This document shows, one piece after another, positions 17,856 to 25,928 of a DNA stretch of 43,058 nt. Positions within the stretch are counted from its first letter, which is position 1. The number at the start of each line of letters is the position of its first letter. The translations under genes were made by a program, and so were the position numbers. Origin of the DNA: Paludibacteraceae bacterium (GTDB taxonomy: Bacteria; Bacteroidota; Bacteroidia; Bacteroidales; Paludibacteraceae); contig JAGCLD010000026.1 in NCBI GenBank assembly GCA_017647145.1, forward strand, positions 1-43,058. The letters are read 5' to 3'. A model generated the notes under the pieces. That model was not told the origin of the DNA, did not search any database, and saw only the letters and a program-made list of their open reading frames with translations.

Positions 17856-19412
17856 ATGTTTAAGAACCATCCTAAAGGATTATTAGCTGCAGCGCTCAGT
17901 AATATGGGTGAACGCTTCGGTTACTACATCATGAACGCCGTTCTGGTGTTGTTCTTATGCTCAAAGTTTGGTTTGAGCGAAGAAAAATCTACTTTGATTT
18001 ATTCATTCTTCTATGCTGGAATATACCTTCTCAGCCTTGTCGGAGGTATTATTGCTGACAAAACACAAAACTACAAAGGTACCATCATGACTGGACTTTT
18101 CATCATGGCAGCTGGTTATGTGATACTTTCAGTTCCTGTATTAGCAACTCCACAAAACAGTGCTTTTCTGTTGGCAGTTACTTGTGTGGCCCTCTTCTTT
18201 ATTGCATTTGGTAATGGTTTATTTAAAGGTAACTTGCAAGCCATCGTGGGTCAAATGTATGACAATTTTGAAGCAGACGCTGCAAAGAAAGGTGAAGAAG
18301 CACTTGCCATTGCACGTGACAAACGTGACTCTGGTTTCCAAATTTTCTATGTATTCATCAACGTTGGAGGTGTTGTAGCACCGTTTGTTGCTCCACTCCT
18401 TCGTGAATGGTGGTTAGAAAACAATGGATTGATTTACAACTCAGCTCTTCCTGCATATTGCCACCAATATCTCACCAATATGGCAGCTATGTCAGCAGAA
18501 GGATTAACCAATATGCAAACTTTGGTTGAAAGCGTGGGCGGTACTTGGGCAGCAGATATGACTGAGTTTTGCAACAAATATCTCAAAGTCTTCAATGAAG
18601 GCGTTCACTATTCATTCATTGCATCCGTAGCAGCAATGCTCATTTCATTAACCATCTTTATTGCCAACAAACGCATATTCCCAACTCCAACCAAGAAAGT
18701 TGCAGCAGCCTCTGTAGAATATTCAGCAGCAGAAAAAGCAGCAATGGCAGCTGAAATCAAGCAACGCCTTATGGCTCTTTTCGCAGTATTGGGCATTGCA
18801 ATCTTCTTCTGGTTCTCATTCCACCAAAATGGTACATCATTATCACTTTTTGCACGCGATTTCGTTGACCAATCTTTAGTTGCACCAGAAATTTGGCAAG
18901 CACTCAATCCTTTCTTTGTGATTGTACTCACTCCGGTGATTATGTGGATTTTTGGCTCTTTGGCAAGAAAAGGTAAAGCCATCTCTACTCCTCGTAAGAT
19001 TGCAATCGGTATGGGAATTGCAGGTACAGCATTCTTGTTCCTCGCTATCTATTCAAACATCATGAATTATCCTTCAGCAACAGAATTTAGAGCATTAGCT
19101 CCTGCAGATAAAGTAATATCAGGTGCATGGGTACTCATCGTGCTTTACTTCTTCTTGACTGTTGCTGAACTATTTATCTCGCCATTAGGTCTCTCATTCG
19201 TATCAAAAGTGGCTCCACGTCACATGGTAGGTCTCTGCCAAGGCTTGTGGTTAGGTGCTACCGCGCTTGGTAACCTCATGTTGTGGGTTGGACCATTAAT
19301 GTACAACGCATGGCCAATCTGGCAATGCTGGACAGTATTCTTGGCAGTATGCATCATCTCAATGGGTGTTATGCTTGGAATGGTAAAATGGTTAGAAAGA
19401 GTAACACAATAA
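17856..19412 (+). CDS. Proton-dependent oligopeptide transporter (POT/PTR2 family MFS)
   Basis: A 518-residue inner-membrane carrier with about 12-14 hydrophobic segments that would import small peptides with protons. The N-terminal SNMGERFGYYIMNAVLVLF and the following GGIIADKTQNYKGTI loop are typical of the POT family. The classic proton-coupling motif ExxER appears here as NxxER: the first Glu is replaced by Asn. Segments near FQIFYVFINVGGVVAPF correspond to the second PTR2 signature. The gene is single, with its own promoter and a strong terminator after it. Peptide substrate is inferred from family. Confidence 0.9.
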   Translation: MFKNHPKGLLAAALSNMGERFGYYIMNAVLVLFLCSKFGLSEEKSTLIYSFFYAGIYLLSLVGGIIADKTQNYKGTIMTGLFIMAAGYVILSVPVLATPQNSAFLLAVTCVALFFIAFGNGLFKGNLQAIVGQMYDNFEADAAKKGEEALAIARDKRDSGFQIFYVFINVGGVVAPFVAPLLREWWLENNGLIYNSALPAYCHQYLTNMAAMSAEGLTNMQTLVESVGGTWAADMTEFCNKYLKVFNEGVHYSFIASVAAMLISLTIFIANKRIFPTPTKKVAAASVEYSAAEKAAMAAEIKQRLMALFAVLGIAIFFWFSFHQNGTSLSLFARDFVDQSLVAPEIWQALNPFFVIVLTPVIMWIFGSLARKGKAISTPRKIAIGMGIAGTAFLFLAIYSNIMNYPSATEFRALAPADKVISGAWVLIVLYFFLTVAELFISPLGLSFVSKVAPRHMVGLCQGLWLGATALGNLMLWVGPLMYNAWPIWQCWTVFLAVCIISMGVMLGMVKWLERVTQ

Positions 19413-19434
19413 ACGTTATCACTCTAATACACAG

Positions 19435-19467
19435 AAGGGTAGGTTCTTGCAAGAACCTGCCCTTTTT
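19435..19467 (+). terminator. Rho-independent terminator after the POT transporter gene
   Basis: GGGTAGGTTCTTG (19437-19449) pairs with CAAGAACCTGCCC (19450-19462), with one T-G pair, followed by TTTTT. It is a strong hairpin 24 bp past the stop. Confidence 0.85.
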
Positions 19468-19698
19468 GTTAAACCTTGGTAATCTATTATTCACAACAAT
19501 AATAACCAATCGCACTCTTCCATACATCCAACAATCTCTCACAGAGTAACCTCATCCAAGACACTGCCCATATGGCAACGATCCGTCCTAACATTAGTAG
19601 GATATTAGTAGGTTATTAGTAGGCTATTCAGATACAAACAATATACAACTATCCATAAGATAACCACATTTTCAAAACATTATTTTAAAGGCAAAGAA
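19468..19698. other. Non-coding interval with repeat
   Basis: The interval between the POT terminator and the pckA promoter carries the 11-bp repeat and no supported gene. Short open frames here lack starts, promoters and any recognisable product. Confidence 0.6.
19593..19647. repeat. 11-bp tandem repeat ATTAGTAGGNT (three clear units)
   Basis: ATTAGTAGGAT (19593-19603), ATTAGTAGGTT (19604-19614) and ATTAGTAGGCT (19615-19625) follow one another, with two more diverged units in register up to 19647. It lies between the transporter terminator and the pckA promoter. Its reverse complement matches the repeat at 32244-32287. Confidence 0.8.
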
Positions 19699-19730
19699 TT
19701 TGCCACTTCACACCTTTTTTACTATCTTTG
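19699..19730 (+). promoter_or_regulatory. Bacteroidetes-type promoter for pckA
   Basis: TTTG (19699-19702), 20-nt spacer, TATCTTTG (19723-19730). The start would be near 19737, leaving an untranslated leader of about 165 nt before the ATG at 19905, unusually long for this window. The leader ends in an A-rich stretch, common before translation starts in this phylum. Confidence 0.75.
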
Positions 19731-19904
19731 CAACGTGAAGAACTTTTCTTTGCAAGATGTGTTATATATACGAATAGTTTTTTAAGGAATCTCACCCTAC
19801 ACATTCTATGATTCTATACCTCAAAAGGGAAAACTATGTAGTATTGAAAACAAAAATAAAGAAAATAAAGATAATTAATAATAAAAAACTTAATTAACAA
19901 AAAC

Positions 19905-21512
19905 ATGGCTAATTTAGATTTAAGCAAGTACGGAATTACCGACGTAAAAGAAGTACTCCACAACCCTTCATACGAAGTGTTGTTTGCCGAAGAAACCAAA
20001 GCAGGTTTGGAAGGCTTTGAAAAAGGACAAGTGACCGAATTGGACACTGTAAACGTTATGACAGGTATCTACACCGGTCGTTCGCCTAAAGACAAATTCT
20101 TTGTAAAGAATGAAGCAAGTGAAAACACTGTATGGTGGACTTCAGAAGAATACAAAAACGACAATAAACCATGTACTGAAGAAGCATGGGCTGACCTTAA
20201 GGCTAAAGCAGTAAACCAACTTTCAGGAAAAAGACTCTTCGTTGTTGATACATTCTGCGGAGCTAACGAAGCAACAAGACTCAAAGTACGTTTCATTATG
20301 GAAGTAGCATGGCAAGCTCACTTTGTGACCAACATGTTCATTCGCCCAACAGCAGAAGAATTAGCTGCTTACGGAGAACCTGACTTCGTATGCTTCAACG
20401 CTTCAAAAGCTAAAGTTGACAACTACCAAGAACTCGGATTGAACTCAGAAACAGCTACTGTATTCAACCTCAAAACCAACGAACAAGTAATTTTGAACAC
20501 TTGGTATGGTGGTGAAATGAAAAAAGGTATGTTCTCTATCATGAACTATCTTAACCCATTGAAAGGCATTGCATCTATGCACTGCTCAGCTAACACCGAC
20601 AAAGAAGGAAAGAGCTCAGCAATCTTCTTCGGATTGTCAGGAACTGGTAAAACCACTCTTTCTACAGACCCAAAACGCCTCTTGATTGGGGATGACGAAC
20701 ACGGATGGGATGACGAAGGTGTATTTAACTATGAAGGCGGTTGCTACGCTAAAGTAATCAACCTTGACAAAGAATCAGAACCAGACATCTACAACGCAAT
20801 CAGACGCAATGCTTTACTTGAAAACGTTACTGTTGATGCAGAAGGTAAGATTGATTTCGCAGATAAGAGTGTAACTGAAAATACACGTGTTTCTTATCCT
20901 ATACATCACATTGAAAACATCGTTAAACCGGTTTCTAAAGGACCTCACGCTAAACAAGTTATCTTCTTGTCAGCTGATGCATTTGGTGTGTTGCCTCCAG
21001 TATCTATCTTAACTCCTGAACAAACACAATACTACTTCCTTTCTGGTTTTACAGCTAAATTAGCTGGTACAGAACGTGGTATTACAGAACCAACTCCTAC
21101 CTTCTCTGCATGCTTCGGTGCTGCATTCTTGAGCTTGCACCCAACAAAATACGGTGAAGAATTAGTGAAGAAAATGGAAATGACTGGTGCTAAAGCATAC
21201 TTGGTGAATACAGGATGGAATGGTACTGGCAAACGTATCTCTATCAAAGATACTCGCGGTATTATCGACGCTATCTTGGATGGCTCTATCAATGAAGCAC
21301 CAACTAAGAAGATTCCTTACTTCGACTTTGAAGTACCAACAGCTCTTCCTGGAGTAGATCCTAACATCTTGGATCCACGTGACACCTACGAATGTGCATG
21401 TCAATGGGAAGAAAAAGCAAAAGATTTGGCTGCGCGTTTCATTAAGAACTTCAATAAGTTCACAGGTAACGAAGCAGGTAAAGCGCTTGTTGCTGCAGGA
21501 CCAAAATTGTAA
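19905..21512 (+). CDS. pckA: Phosphoenolpyruvate carboxykinase (ATP)
   Basis: PckA interconverts oxaloacetate + ATP and PEP + CO2 + ADP. In anaerobic Bacteroidales it runs mainly in the carboxylating direction on the way to succinate (family knowledge). The 535-residue sequence has [10 protein letters not shown], the HCSAN motif, [16 protein letters not shown] (kinase-1a P-loop), [24 protein letters not shown] (metal-binding Asp residues; quoted here as the segment near residues 261-283) and FTAKLAGTE. Length is normal. Single-gene unit with its own promoter and terminator. It uses a regular codon set suggestive of high expression. Confidence 0.97.
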   Translation: MANLDLSKYGITDVKEVLHNPSYEVLFAEETKAGLEGFEKGQVTELDTVNVMTGIYTGRSPKDKFFVKNEASENTVWWTSEEYKNDNKPCTEEAWADLKAKAVNQLSGKRLFVVDTFCGANEATRLKVRFIMEVAWQAHFVTNMFIRPTAEELAAYGEPDFVCFNASKAKVDNYQELGLNSETATVFNLKTNEQVILNTWYGGEMKKGMFSIMNYLNPLKGIASMHCSANTDKEGKSSAIFFGLSGTGKTTLSTDPKRLLIGDDEHGWDDEGVFNYEGGCYAKVINLDKESEPDIYNAIRRNALLENVTVDAEGKIDFADKSVTENTRVSYPIHHIENIVKPVSKGPHAKQVIFLSADAFGVLPPVSILTPEQTQYYFLSGFTAKLAGTERGITEPTPTFSACFGAAFLSLHPTKYGEELVKKMEMTGAKAYLVNTGWNGTGKRISIKDTRGIIDAILDGSINEAPTKKIPYFDFEVPTALPGVDPNILDPRDTYECACQWEEKAKDLAARFIKNFNKFTGNEAGKALVAAGPKL

Positions 21513-21541
21513 TAAAAAGAACATTCTCACACATGAGATAC

Positions 21542-21577
21542 AAAGAAGATGGGGTAACATTACTCCATCTTCTTTTT
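21542..21577 (+). terminator. Rho-independent terminator after pckA
   Basis: AAAGAAGATGG (21542-21552) pairs with CCATCTTCTTT (21565-21575), extended by inner pairs, and is followed by T's and TTTG. It sits 30 bp past the pckA stop. Confidence 0.85.
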
Positions 21578-21624
21578 GTTTACAACAAAACCTGTTATGC
21601 ATGCGCTGATTCATTAATTTTATG

Positions 21625-21632
21625 TATTTTTG
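21625..21632 (+). promoter_or_regulatory. Probable -7 promoter element for ribE
   Basis: TATTTTTG fits TAnnTTTG; no clear TTTG lies 19-21 nt upstream. It places transcription start near 21639, which excludes the upstream ATG at 21622 and supports the ATG at 21661. Confidence 0.5.
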
Positions 21633-21660
21633 CAGTGATAACTATCAACACTTAAATATC

Positions 21661-22263
21661 ATGTTTTCAGGAATTGTAGAAGAAGCAGCAACTGTAGTTG
21701 CTTTACGTAAAGAACAAGGTAATCTACATCTAACATTAGAATGTTCCTTTGTAGATCAACTTAAAATAGACCAAAGTGTGGCACATAACGGAGTATGTCT
21801 CACTGTAGTTGACATAACAAATACCACATATACAGTAACCGCCATACAAGAAACATTAGACAAAAGCAACCTTGGACAGTTAAAAGTGGGCGACAAAGTA
21901 AACCTTGAACGTAGTATGAAGATGGAAGGACGTCTTGATGGACATATCGTGCAAGGACACGTAGATATGACAGCCCAATGTGTTAAGAAAGAAGAAGCCG
22001 ACGGAAGTTATTACTTCACTTTCCAATATGATTTCAACAAAGATATGGCAAAAAGAGGCTATCTCACAGTTGATAAAGGCTCAGTTACAGTGAATGGAGT
22101 CAGTCTAACAGTCTGCAACCCAACAGACAATACCTTTCAAGTAGCAATCATTCCTTACACTTTTGAGAATACAAACTTCTGTCAAATAGAAGAAGGCACA
22201 ATAGTCAACCTGGAATTTGATATCATAGGTAAATATGTTGCTCGAATCTCCCAATTAGCATAA
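21661..22263 (+). CDS. ribE: Riboflavin synthase alpha subunit
   Basis: The enzyme dismutates two molecules of 6,7-dimethyl-8-ribityllumazine to riboflavin. The 200-residue protein begins with the hallmark MFSGIVEEAATV and has two repeated lumazine-binding beta-barrel domains: the first carries VAHNGVCLTVVDI and the second VTVNGVSLTVCN, each followed by a short conserved tail. GRLDGHIVQGHVD is the domain-junction signature. I start it at 21661 because family members begin with MFSGI; a TTG or ATG upstream would add 13 foreign residues and overlap the promoter. No other rib gene is in the window, so the pathway is dispersed. Confidence 0.95.
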   Translation: MFSGIVEEAATVVALRKEQGNLHLTLECSFVDQLKIDQSVAHNGVCLTVVDITNTTYTVTAIQETLDKSNLGQLKVGDKVNLERSMKMEGRLDGHIVQGHVDMTAQCVKKEEADGSYYFTFQYDFNKDMAKRGYLTVDKGSVTVNGVSLTVCNPTDNTFQVAIIPYTFENTNFCQIEEGTIVNLEFDIIGKYVARISQLA

Positions 22264-22264
22264 A

Positions 22265-22308
22265 AATAACAAACCCCACTGAACAATTTCGCAGTGGGGT
22301 TTGTTATT
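22265..22308. terminator. Long hairpin terminator after ribE
   Basis: Perfect 17-bp inverted repeat: 22265-22281 with 22292-22308, loop of 10 nt, GC-rich core CCCCACTG/CAGTGGGG. The T tract is inside the 3' arm, so it could work in both directions. It begins 1 bp after the ribE stop and ends 28 bp before the next start. Confidence 0.75.
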
Positions 22309-22336
22309 CTTACGTAATAGAAAAGGGGAGGCTATC

Positions 22337-23461
22337 ATGAAAAGACTGAGAAGAATCATACGACAATCATTTGTAAATCCAATAATAGACTTTTTGCCAT
22401 TGTTGGCATTTAATGTCGTAGATAATTTCTGGGGACTTCAACCGGCACTATACATCGCATTGCCCATATCTATATACCTATCTTTCTATTTTTTCTTCAA
22501 GCAACCTCTGGTATTTGGATGGCATGCCTTTTCGTCATTTGTATTACTCAGTATTGGTTTCTGGGTTGCACTCATCACTAATACACTCAAAGTGGATGAA
22601 TTACGCATGATTCTCGTAGAACTTGTCACGGTCGTCACACTGTTTATTGTATTAGAACTTAGAAATAAAATTAAGCAATTCCTACTTAAAACAGCTAATA
22701 CACTCCCAATGGAGAACAATATAGAAGAGTTTTTTAGAGTAACTAAAATACTGGTTGTTGTTTCTCTATTGCATATTTTGACACAACTACTTTGTCCGCA
22801 ACTTATACCTTTATCAGACCCAGACGAGAAACATCAGATGGAGTTTATCATTAAGTCTATATATACAGGCTTAGTGTTATTGGTAGTAGTTTATGAGATG
22901 ATTCGCGTCCATCTTATACGAAGACAACTCTTTAACGAAGAATGGTGGCCAATCGTCAACAGAGAGGGTGGGGTGATAGGATCAATAGAAAAAGCGGCAA
23001 GCATATCTTCCTTTCAAAAATACACACATCCTGTAGTCAGAATAGCCATTGTTTCTGGCAACAAACTCTTACTGAGAAAACGAAGTAAGAAAGACGAATT
23101 CTACAATAATGTCTGGGATATTACAATCAGTGAACACATGAAGTATGGTGAAACAGTAGATACATGTTTAGAACGAACACTTTATGAAGCAATAGACTTT
23201 AAAAACTACGAGAAAGCAGAATACAAATCATCTTACATGGTAGAGTCAAAATCAGATAATGAAATCATGTTTTTCTATGTAATACAATTAGAAAAAGAAA
23301 TTGATTTCGAACTCTCAAAAGAATATGGAGATACACTTAAATGGTGGACAACCCAACAAATTGATGATAACATCGGTTTAGGAATCTTTGCAGAGCCATT
23401 CTTGAAAGAATACCCCTATTTACATCACAAAGGACTCATCGGTAAAGCCTCATCAAAATAA
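22337..23461 (+). CDS. Membrane protein with a C-terminal Nudix-like domain
   Basis: 374 residues in two parts. Residues about 15-190 contain five to six hydrophobic segments in pairs, with an intervening charged loop (about 108-135). Residues about 225-365 resemble a Nudix fold: HPVVRIAIVSGNKLLLRKRS, then WDITISEHMKYGETVDTCLERTL. The Nudix box should read GETxxxAxxRELxEExG; here positions 271-287 give G-E-T, Arg280-Thr281-Leu282, Glu284-Ala285, so two of the catalytic Glu positions are changed. It may bind rather than hydrolyse a nucleotide or prenyl diphosphate. The ATG at 22337 follows AGGGGAGG, a Shine-Dalgarno-like sequence that is rare here; the upstream TTG at 22301 lies in the terminator. 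Confidence 0.75.
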   Translation: MKRLRRIIRQSFVNPIIDFLPLLAFNVVDNFWGLQPALYIALPISIYLSFYFFFKQPLVFGWHAFSSFVLLSIGFWVALITNTLKVDELRMILVELVTVVTLFIVLELRNKIKQFLLKTANTLPMENNIEEFFRVTKILVVVSLLHILTQLLCPQLIPLSDPDEKHQMEFIIKSIYTGLVLLVVVYEMIRVHLIRRQLFNEEWWPIVNREGGVIGSIEKAASISSFQKYTHPVVRIAIVSGNKLLLRKRSKKDEFYNNVWDITISEHMKYGETVDTCLERTLYEAIDFKNYEKAEYKSSYMVESKSDNEIMFFYVIQLEKEIDFELSKEYGDTLKWWTTQQIDDNIGLGIFAEPFLKEYPYLHHKGLIGKASSK

Positions 23462-23597
23462 CACAAACTGCTTGATTTCAATACCTCAATCATCAATCAA
23501 GTTCGAGTATGATAAATTCAAAATACTCTCAATAGTACATCAATAACTCTTTCTTAAAGAGGAGTATGTAATAGGAGGGAGGATATAGAAGTGTCTT

Positions 23598-23636
23598 AAA
23601 AAGAAAAAGTCTTATTTACATTGTGTAAATAAGACT
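23598..23636 (-). terminator. Terminator of the tRNA-Ser transcript
   Basis: AGTCTTATTTACA (23608-23620) and TGTAAATAAGACT (23624-23636) form a 13-bp hairpin; on the minus strand it is followed by TTTTTC and TTTTT (plus-strand 23598-23608). It lies 12 bp past the tRNA 3' end. Confidence 0.85.
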
Positions 23637-23647
23637 CTTGTTTGGAG

Positions 23648-23734
23648 CGGAAGCGGGGGGATTCGAACCCCCGGTACGGTTACCCGTACGTCAGTTTAGC
23701 AAACTGGTGGTTTCAGCCACTCACCCACACTTCC
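23648..23734 (-). tRNA. tRNA-Ser (anticodon GCU)
   Basis: On the minus strand the acceptor arms GGAAGTG and CGCTTCC pair (one G-T), the anticodon arm holds TTGCTAA with anticodon GCT, a long variable arm (ACGGGTAACCGT) marks a serine tRNA, and the T-loop GTTCGAATC is present. The discriminator base is G. CCA is not encoded. It reads AGC and AGU. Confidence 0.95.
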
Positions 23735-23751
23735 TTGCTAACTTGCGAGTG

Positions 23752-23783
23752 CAAAGTTAAGAATTCTTTCTGAATCATACAAA
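23752..23783 (-). promoter_or_regulatory. Bacteroidetes-type promoter for tRNA-Ser
   Basis: Minus strand: TTTG (23780-23783), 20-nt spacer, TAACTTTG (23752-23759). Transcription would start near 23745, about 11 nt before the mature 5' end. Confidence 0.75.
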
Positions 23784-23908
23784 CCTTTTATTATAAATCT
23801 TCATCATTAGCTTGATTATATCAGTTGTAGTAATAGTAAACATGTTGTAACCATAAAGATTTAATACTATTATTCTTTATTACTATTTTGTAAAGAGATA
23901 AAATTCAC

Positions 23909-23974
23909 TATCCTATGCTTATCCTATGCTTATCGTAGTCCTATTAATGATATGGTATCTATGGTGTGTTATTG
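23909..23974. repeat. 11-bp tandem repeat TATCCTATGCT, quickly diverging
   Basis: TATCCTATGCT occurs twice (23909-23919, 23920-23930), then TATCGTAGTCC (23931-23941) and weaker 11-bp units in register (TATTAATGATA, TGGTATCTATG, GTGTGTTATTG). It sits in the 314-bp non-coding stretch between tRNA-Ser and mltG, upstream of the mltG -7 element. Apart from the tRNA promoter, nothing else is seen in that stretch. Confidence 0.65.
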
Positions 23975-24015
23975 GAATTTTATTTATAAACTTAGGATAA
24001 TCGTAGAATTATCGT

Positions 24016-24023
24016 TATTTTTG
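24016..24023 (+). promoter_or_regulatory. Probable -7 promoter element for mltG
   Basis: TATTTTTG fits TAnnTTTG, 25 bp before the ATG at 24049; the expected TTTG about 20 nt upstream is not evident. Confidence 0.5.
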
Positions 24024-24048
24024 TAGTGTAAAAATAGGGTATATATTT

Positions 24049-25125
24049 ATGACCAAAAAACGAACAACTAAGAAAACATCTACATCGAAATACGCATGGG
24101 TTCGCACAGTCCTACTCATTCTATTAGCAATCATTTTAGTAGCCACAACTATAGGTGTCAATCAACTATACAGAATGTGCTATCGGAATGTTTGTACTAA
24201 ATCACAACAAGAAGAGTTTCTCTACATCAATAGTCGGATGAATATTGATGAGTTGATGGCTTTTATGAAGGATACATATGTGATAGAGTCACCATGGAAC
24301 TTCAAACTGCATGCTGAGTTGCTCCATTTTAATTATGTTATGCCGGGTAGATATAAAGTGAATCCTGTAGAAGCAGATTTACATTTTATTCGTCGTCTTC
24401 GGAATGGAGAACAGACTCCTGTGAAAATATCTTTTAATAATATACGCACCAAAGCCCAATTATCAAAGAGACTTTCCGAGCAGTTGATGACAGACTCACT
24501 GACTATCCATAATCTGCTTGACAATGCAGAGTTTCTTAAAGAGTATAATCTAACGCCTGAGACTGCACTTACTTTGTTTTTGCCCAACACATATGAAGTA
24601 TATTGGAGTACAACAGCTAAAGGACTTATCAAGCGATTACATAAAGACTATTCGGCATTTTGGAATGTAGAACGCCTTGAGAAAGCAGATCGAATAGGTC
24701 TTACTCCTACAGAAGTGAGCGTACTCGCATCTATTGTGGACGAGGAAACTAATAAGGTGAAGGAGAAACCTATTGTGGCAGGTTTGTATCTTAATCGTTT
24801 GCGTATAGGGATGCCATTGCAGGCTGATCCGACTGTAAAATATGCTGTGGGTGACTTCACATTAAGAAGAATACTTTACAAACATCTCTCCATAGATTCT
24901 CCTTATAATACTTATAAGTATAGTGGGTTACCTCCGGGTCCTATAAGGATTCCATCTATCAGTGGATTAGAGGCTGTGCTTAATCGTACGCAGCACAATT
25001 ATCTGTATATGTGTGCTAAGGAGACTTTTAATGGTGAACATAATTTTGCCTGTACGTTGGCTGAGCATAATCGCAATGCTCAACGTTACCAAGCTGCTCT
25101 TAATAAACGCAAGATAATGAAATAG
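24049..25125 (+). CDS. mltG: Endolytic murein transglycosylase MltG
   Basis: MltG is an inner-membrane lytic transglycosylase that cuts nascent glycan strands and so limits their length. The 358 residues comprise a basic cytoplasmic start, one transmembrane helix (about 17-38) and a YceG domain. The active-site region is SVLASIVDEETNKVKEKP (224-241); many homologues have Glu where Asp231 stands, with acidic residues at 232-233 also present. LNRLRIGMPLQADPTVKYAVG and the C-terminal YKYSGLPPGPIRIPS are strong family signatures. The gene stands alone and converges with the USP-like gene. Confidence 0.93.
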   Translation: MTKKRTTKKTSTSKYAWVRTVLLILLAIILVATTIGVNQLYRMCYRNVCTKSQQEEFLYINSRMNIDELMAFMKDTYVIESPWNFKLHAELLHFNYVMPGRYKVNPVEADLHFIRRLRNGEQTPVKISFNNIRTKAQLSKRLSEQLMTDSLTIHNLLDNAEFLKEYNLTPETALTLFLPNTYEVYWSTTAKGLIKRLHKDYSAFWNVERLEKADRIGLTPTEVSVLASIVDEETNKVKEKPIVAGLYLNRLRIGMPLQADPTVKYAVGDFTLRRILYKHLSIDSPYNTYKYSGLPPGPIRIPSISGLEAVLNRTQHNYLYMCAKETFNGEHNFACTLAEHNRNAQRYQAALNKRKIMK

Positions 25126-25247
25126 TGTTTTGGGGGGTGTCTTGAGACTAAATCACCATGTACTTGGGTGTAAGGCTATAGATTATAGCTATAGTTATTA
25201 TAAATGCGTTACCCCTAGATGTGGTCTGTGGCATATGGTGTGGGGTA

Positions 25248-25916
25248 TCAGTCACAAAGAGAGTATAAGTCTTTACGTGGATTGACCAGTACAACCGGAA
25301 TAGTGGATTTCTCTATAACATGTTGTTCCTTGGGTCCAAAGATAATGTCATCCAAACCATAATCGCGAGAAGAGGATATAATCAATATATCTGCATCCAA
25401 TTCGCTACTTCTTTGAGCTGCTTCTTGTTCTATTTTGAAACTGTCTTTCTTGCCTTCCACAATTTGATATGTGAGTTCGAACTTGTCAAATAGTGAAACA
25501 GCCTTATCTATGTTCTTTTGTGCACGGGTGCCATAATCATGCGGTTTGAGAACTGATATGTGACTTCCGCAAAAGCGTCCGAATGCTGCTGCATATTGAG
25601 CTTTCCCTACTTCCTCTTCTAAAAAGCCTATGGGCAATAGCACATTAGTTAAAGTATCTTTACAGTTCATTTGTGGTGTGATGAACACATAGGGCATACG
25701 AAGTCCACGAGCATGTTCTAAGTATTTGCGTATATGTTTTCGCTGACTATTGGTGAGTATAAATACTAAAGCATTATCAGAATCTTCCAATACTTCCAAA
25801 TCTGTAGGGCTGTTACCAAATACTTCAATTTGTCGTCCCCATGAGTTGGCTAAAGCCTCCAAACGCTCCTTAAGCACGGTATCTAACTGAATGCTTGAAT
25901 CTACTATTATTTTCAT
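25248..25916 (-). CDS. Universal stress protein-like (UspA fold) protein
   Basis: A 222-residue cytoplasmic protein. The C-terminal half resembles UspA domains: LDADILIISSSRDYGLDDIIFGPKEQHVIEKS is followed by TIPVVLVNPR, where the usual nucleotide-binding glycine loop is replaced by IIFGPKEQ. The first half is similar in shape (MKIIVDSSIQ start, PYVFITP) and may be a degenerate USP repeat. Function unknown; USPs often respond to stress or starvation. It is the last gene of the rlmN operon, 12 bp after the PCMD gene. Confidence 0.65.
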   Translation of the reverse strand: MKIIVDSSIQLDTVLKERLEALANSWGRQIEVFGNSPTDLEVLEDSDNALVFILTNSQRKHIRKYLEHARGLRMPYVFITPQMNCKDTLTNVLLPIGFLEEEVGKAQYAAAFGRFCGSHISVLKPHDYGTRAQKNIDKAVSLFDKFELTYQIVEGKKDSFKIEQEAAQRSSELDADILIISSSRDYGLDDIIFGPKEQHVIEKSTIPVVLVNPRKDLYSLCD

Positions 25917-25928
25917 ACTCTATAGGTA

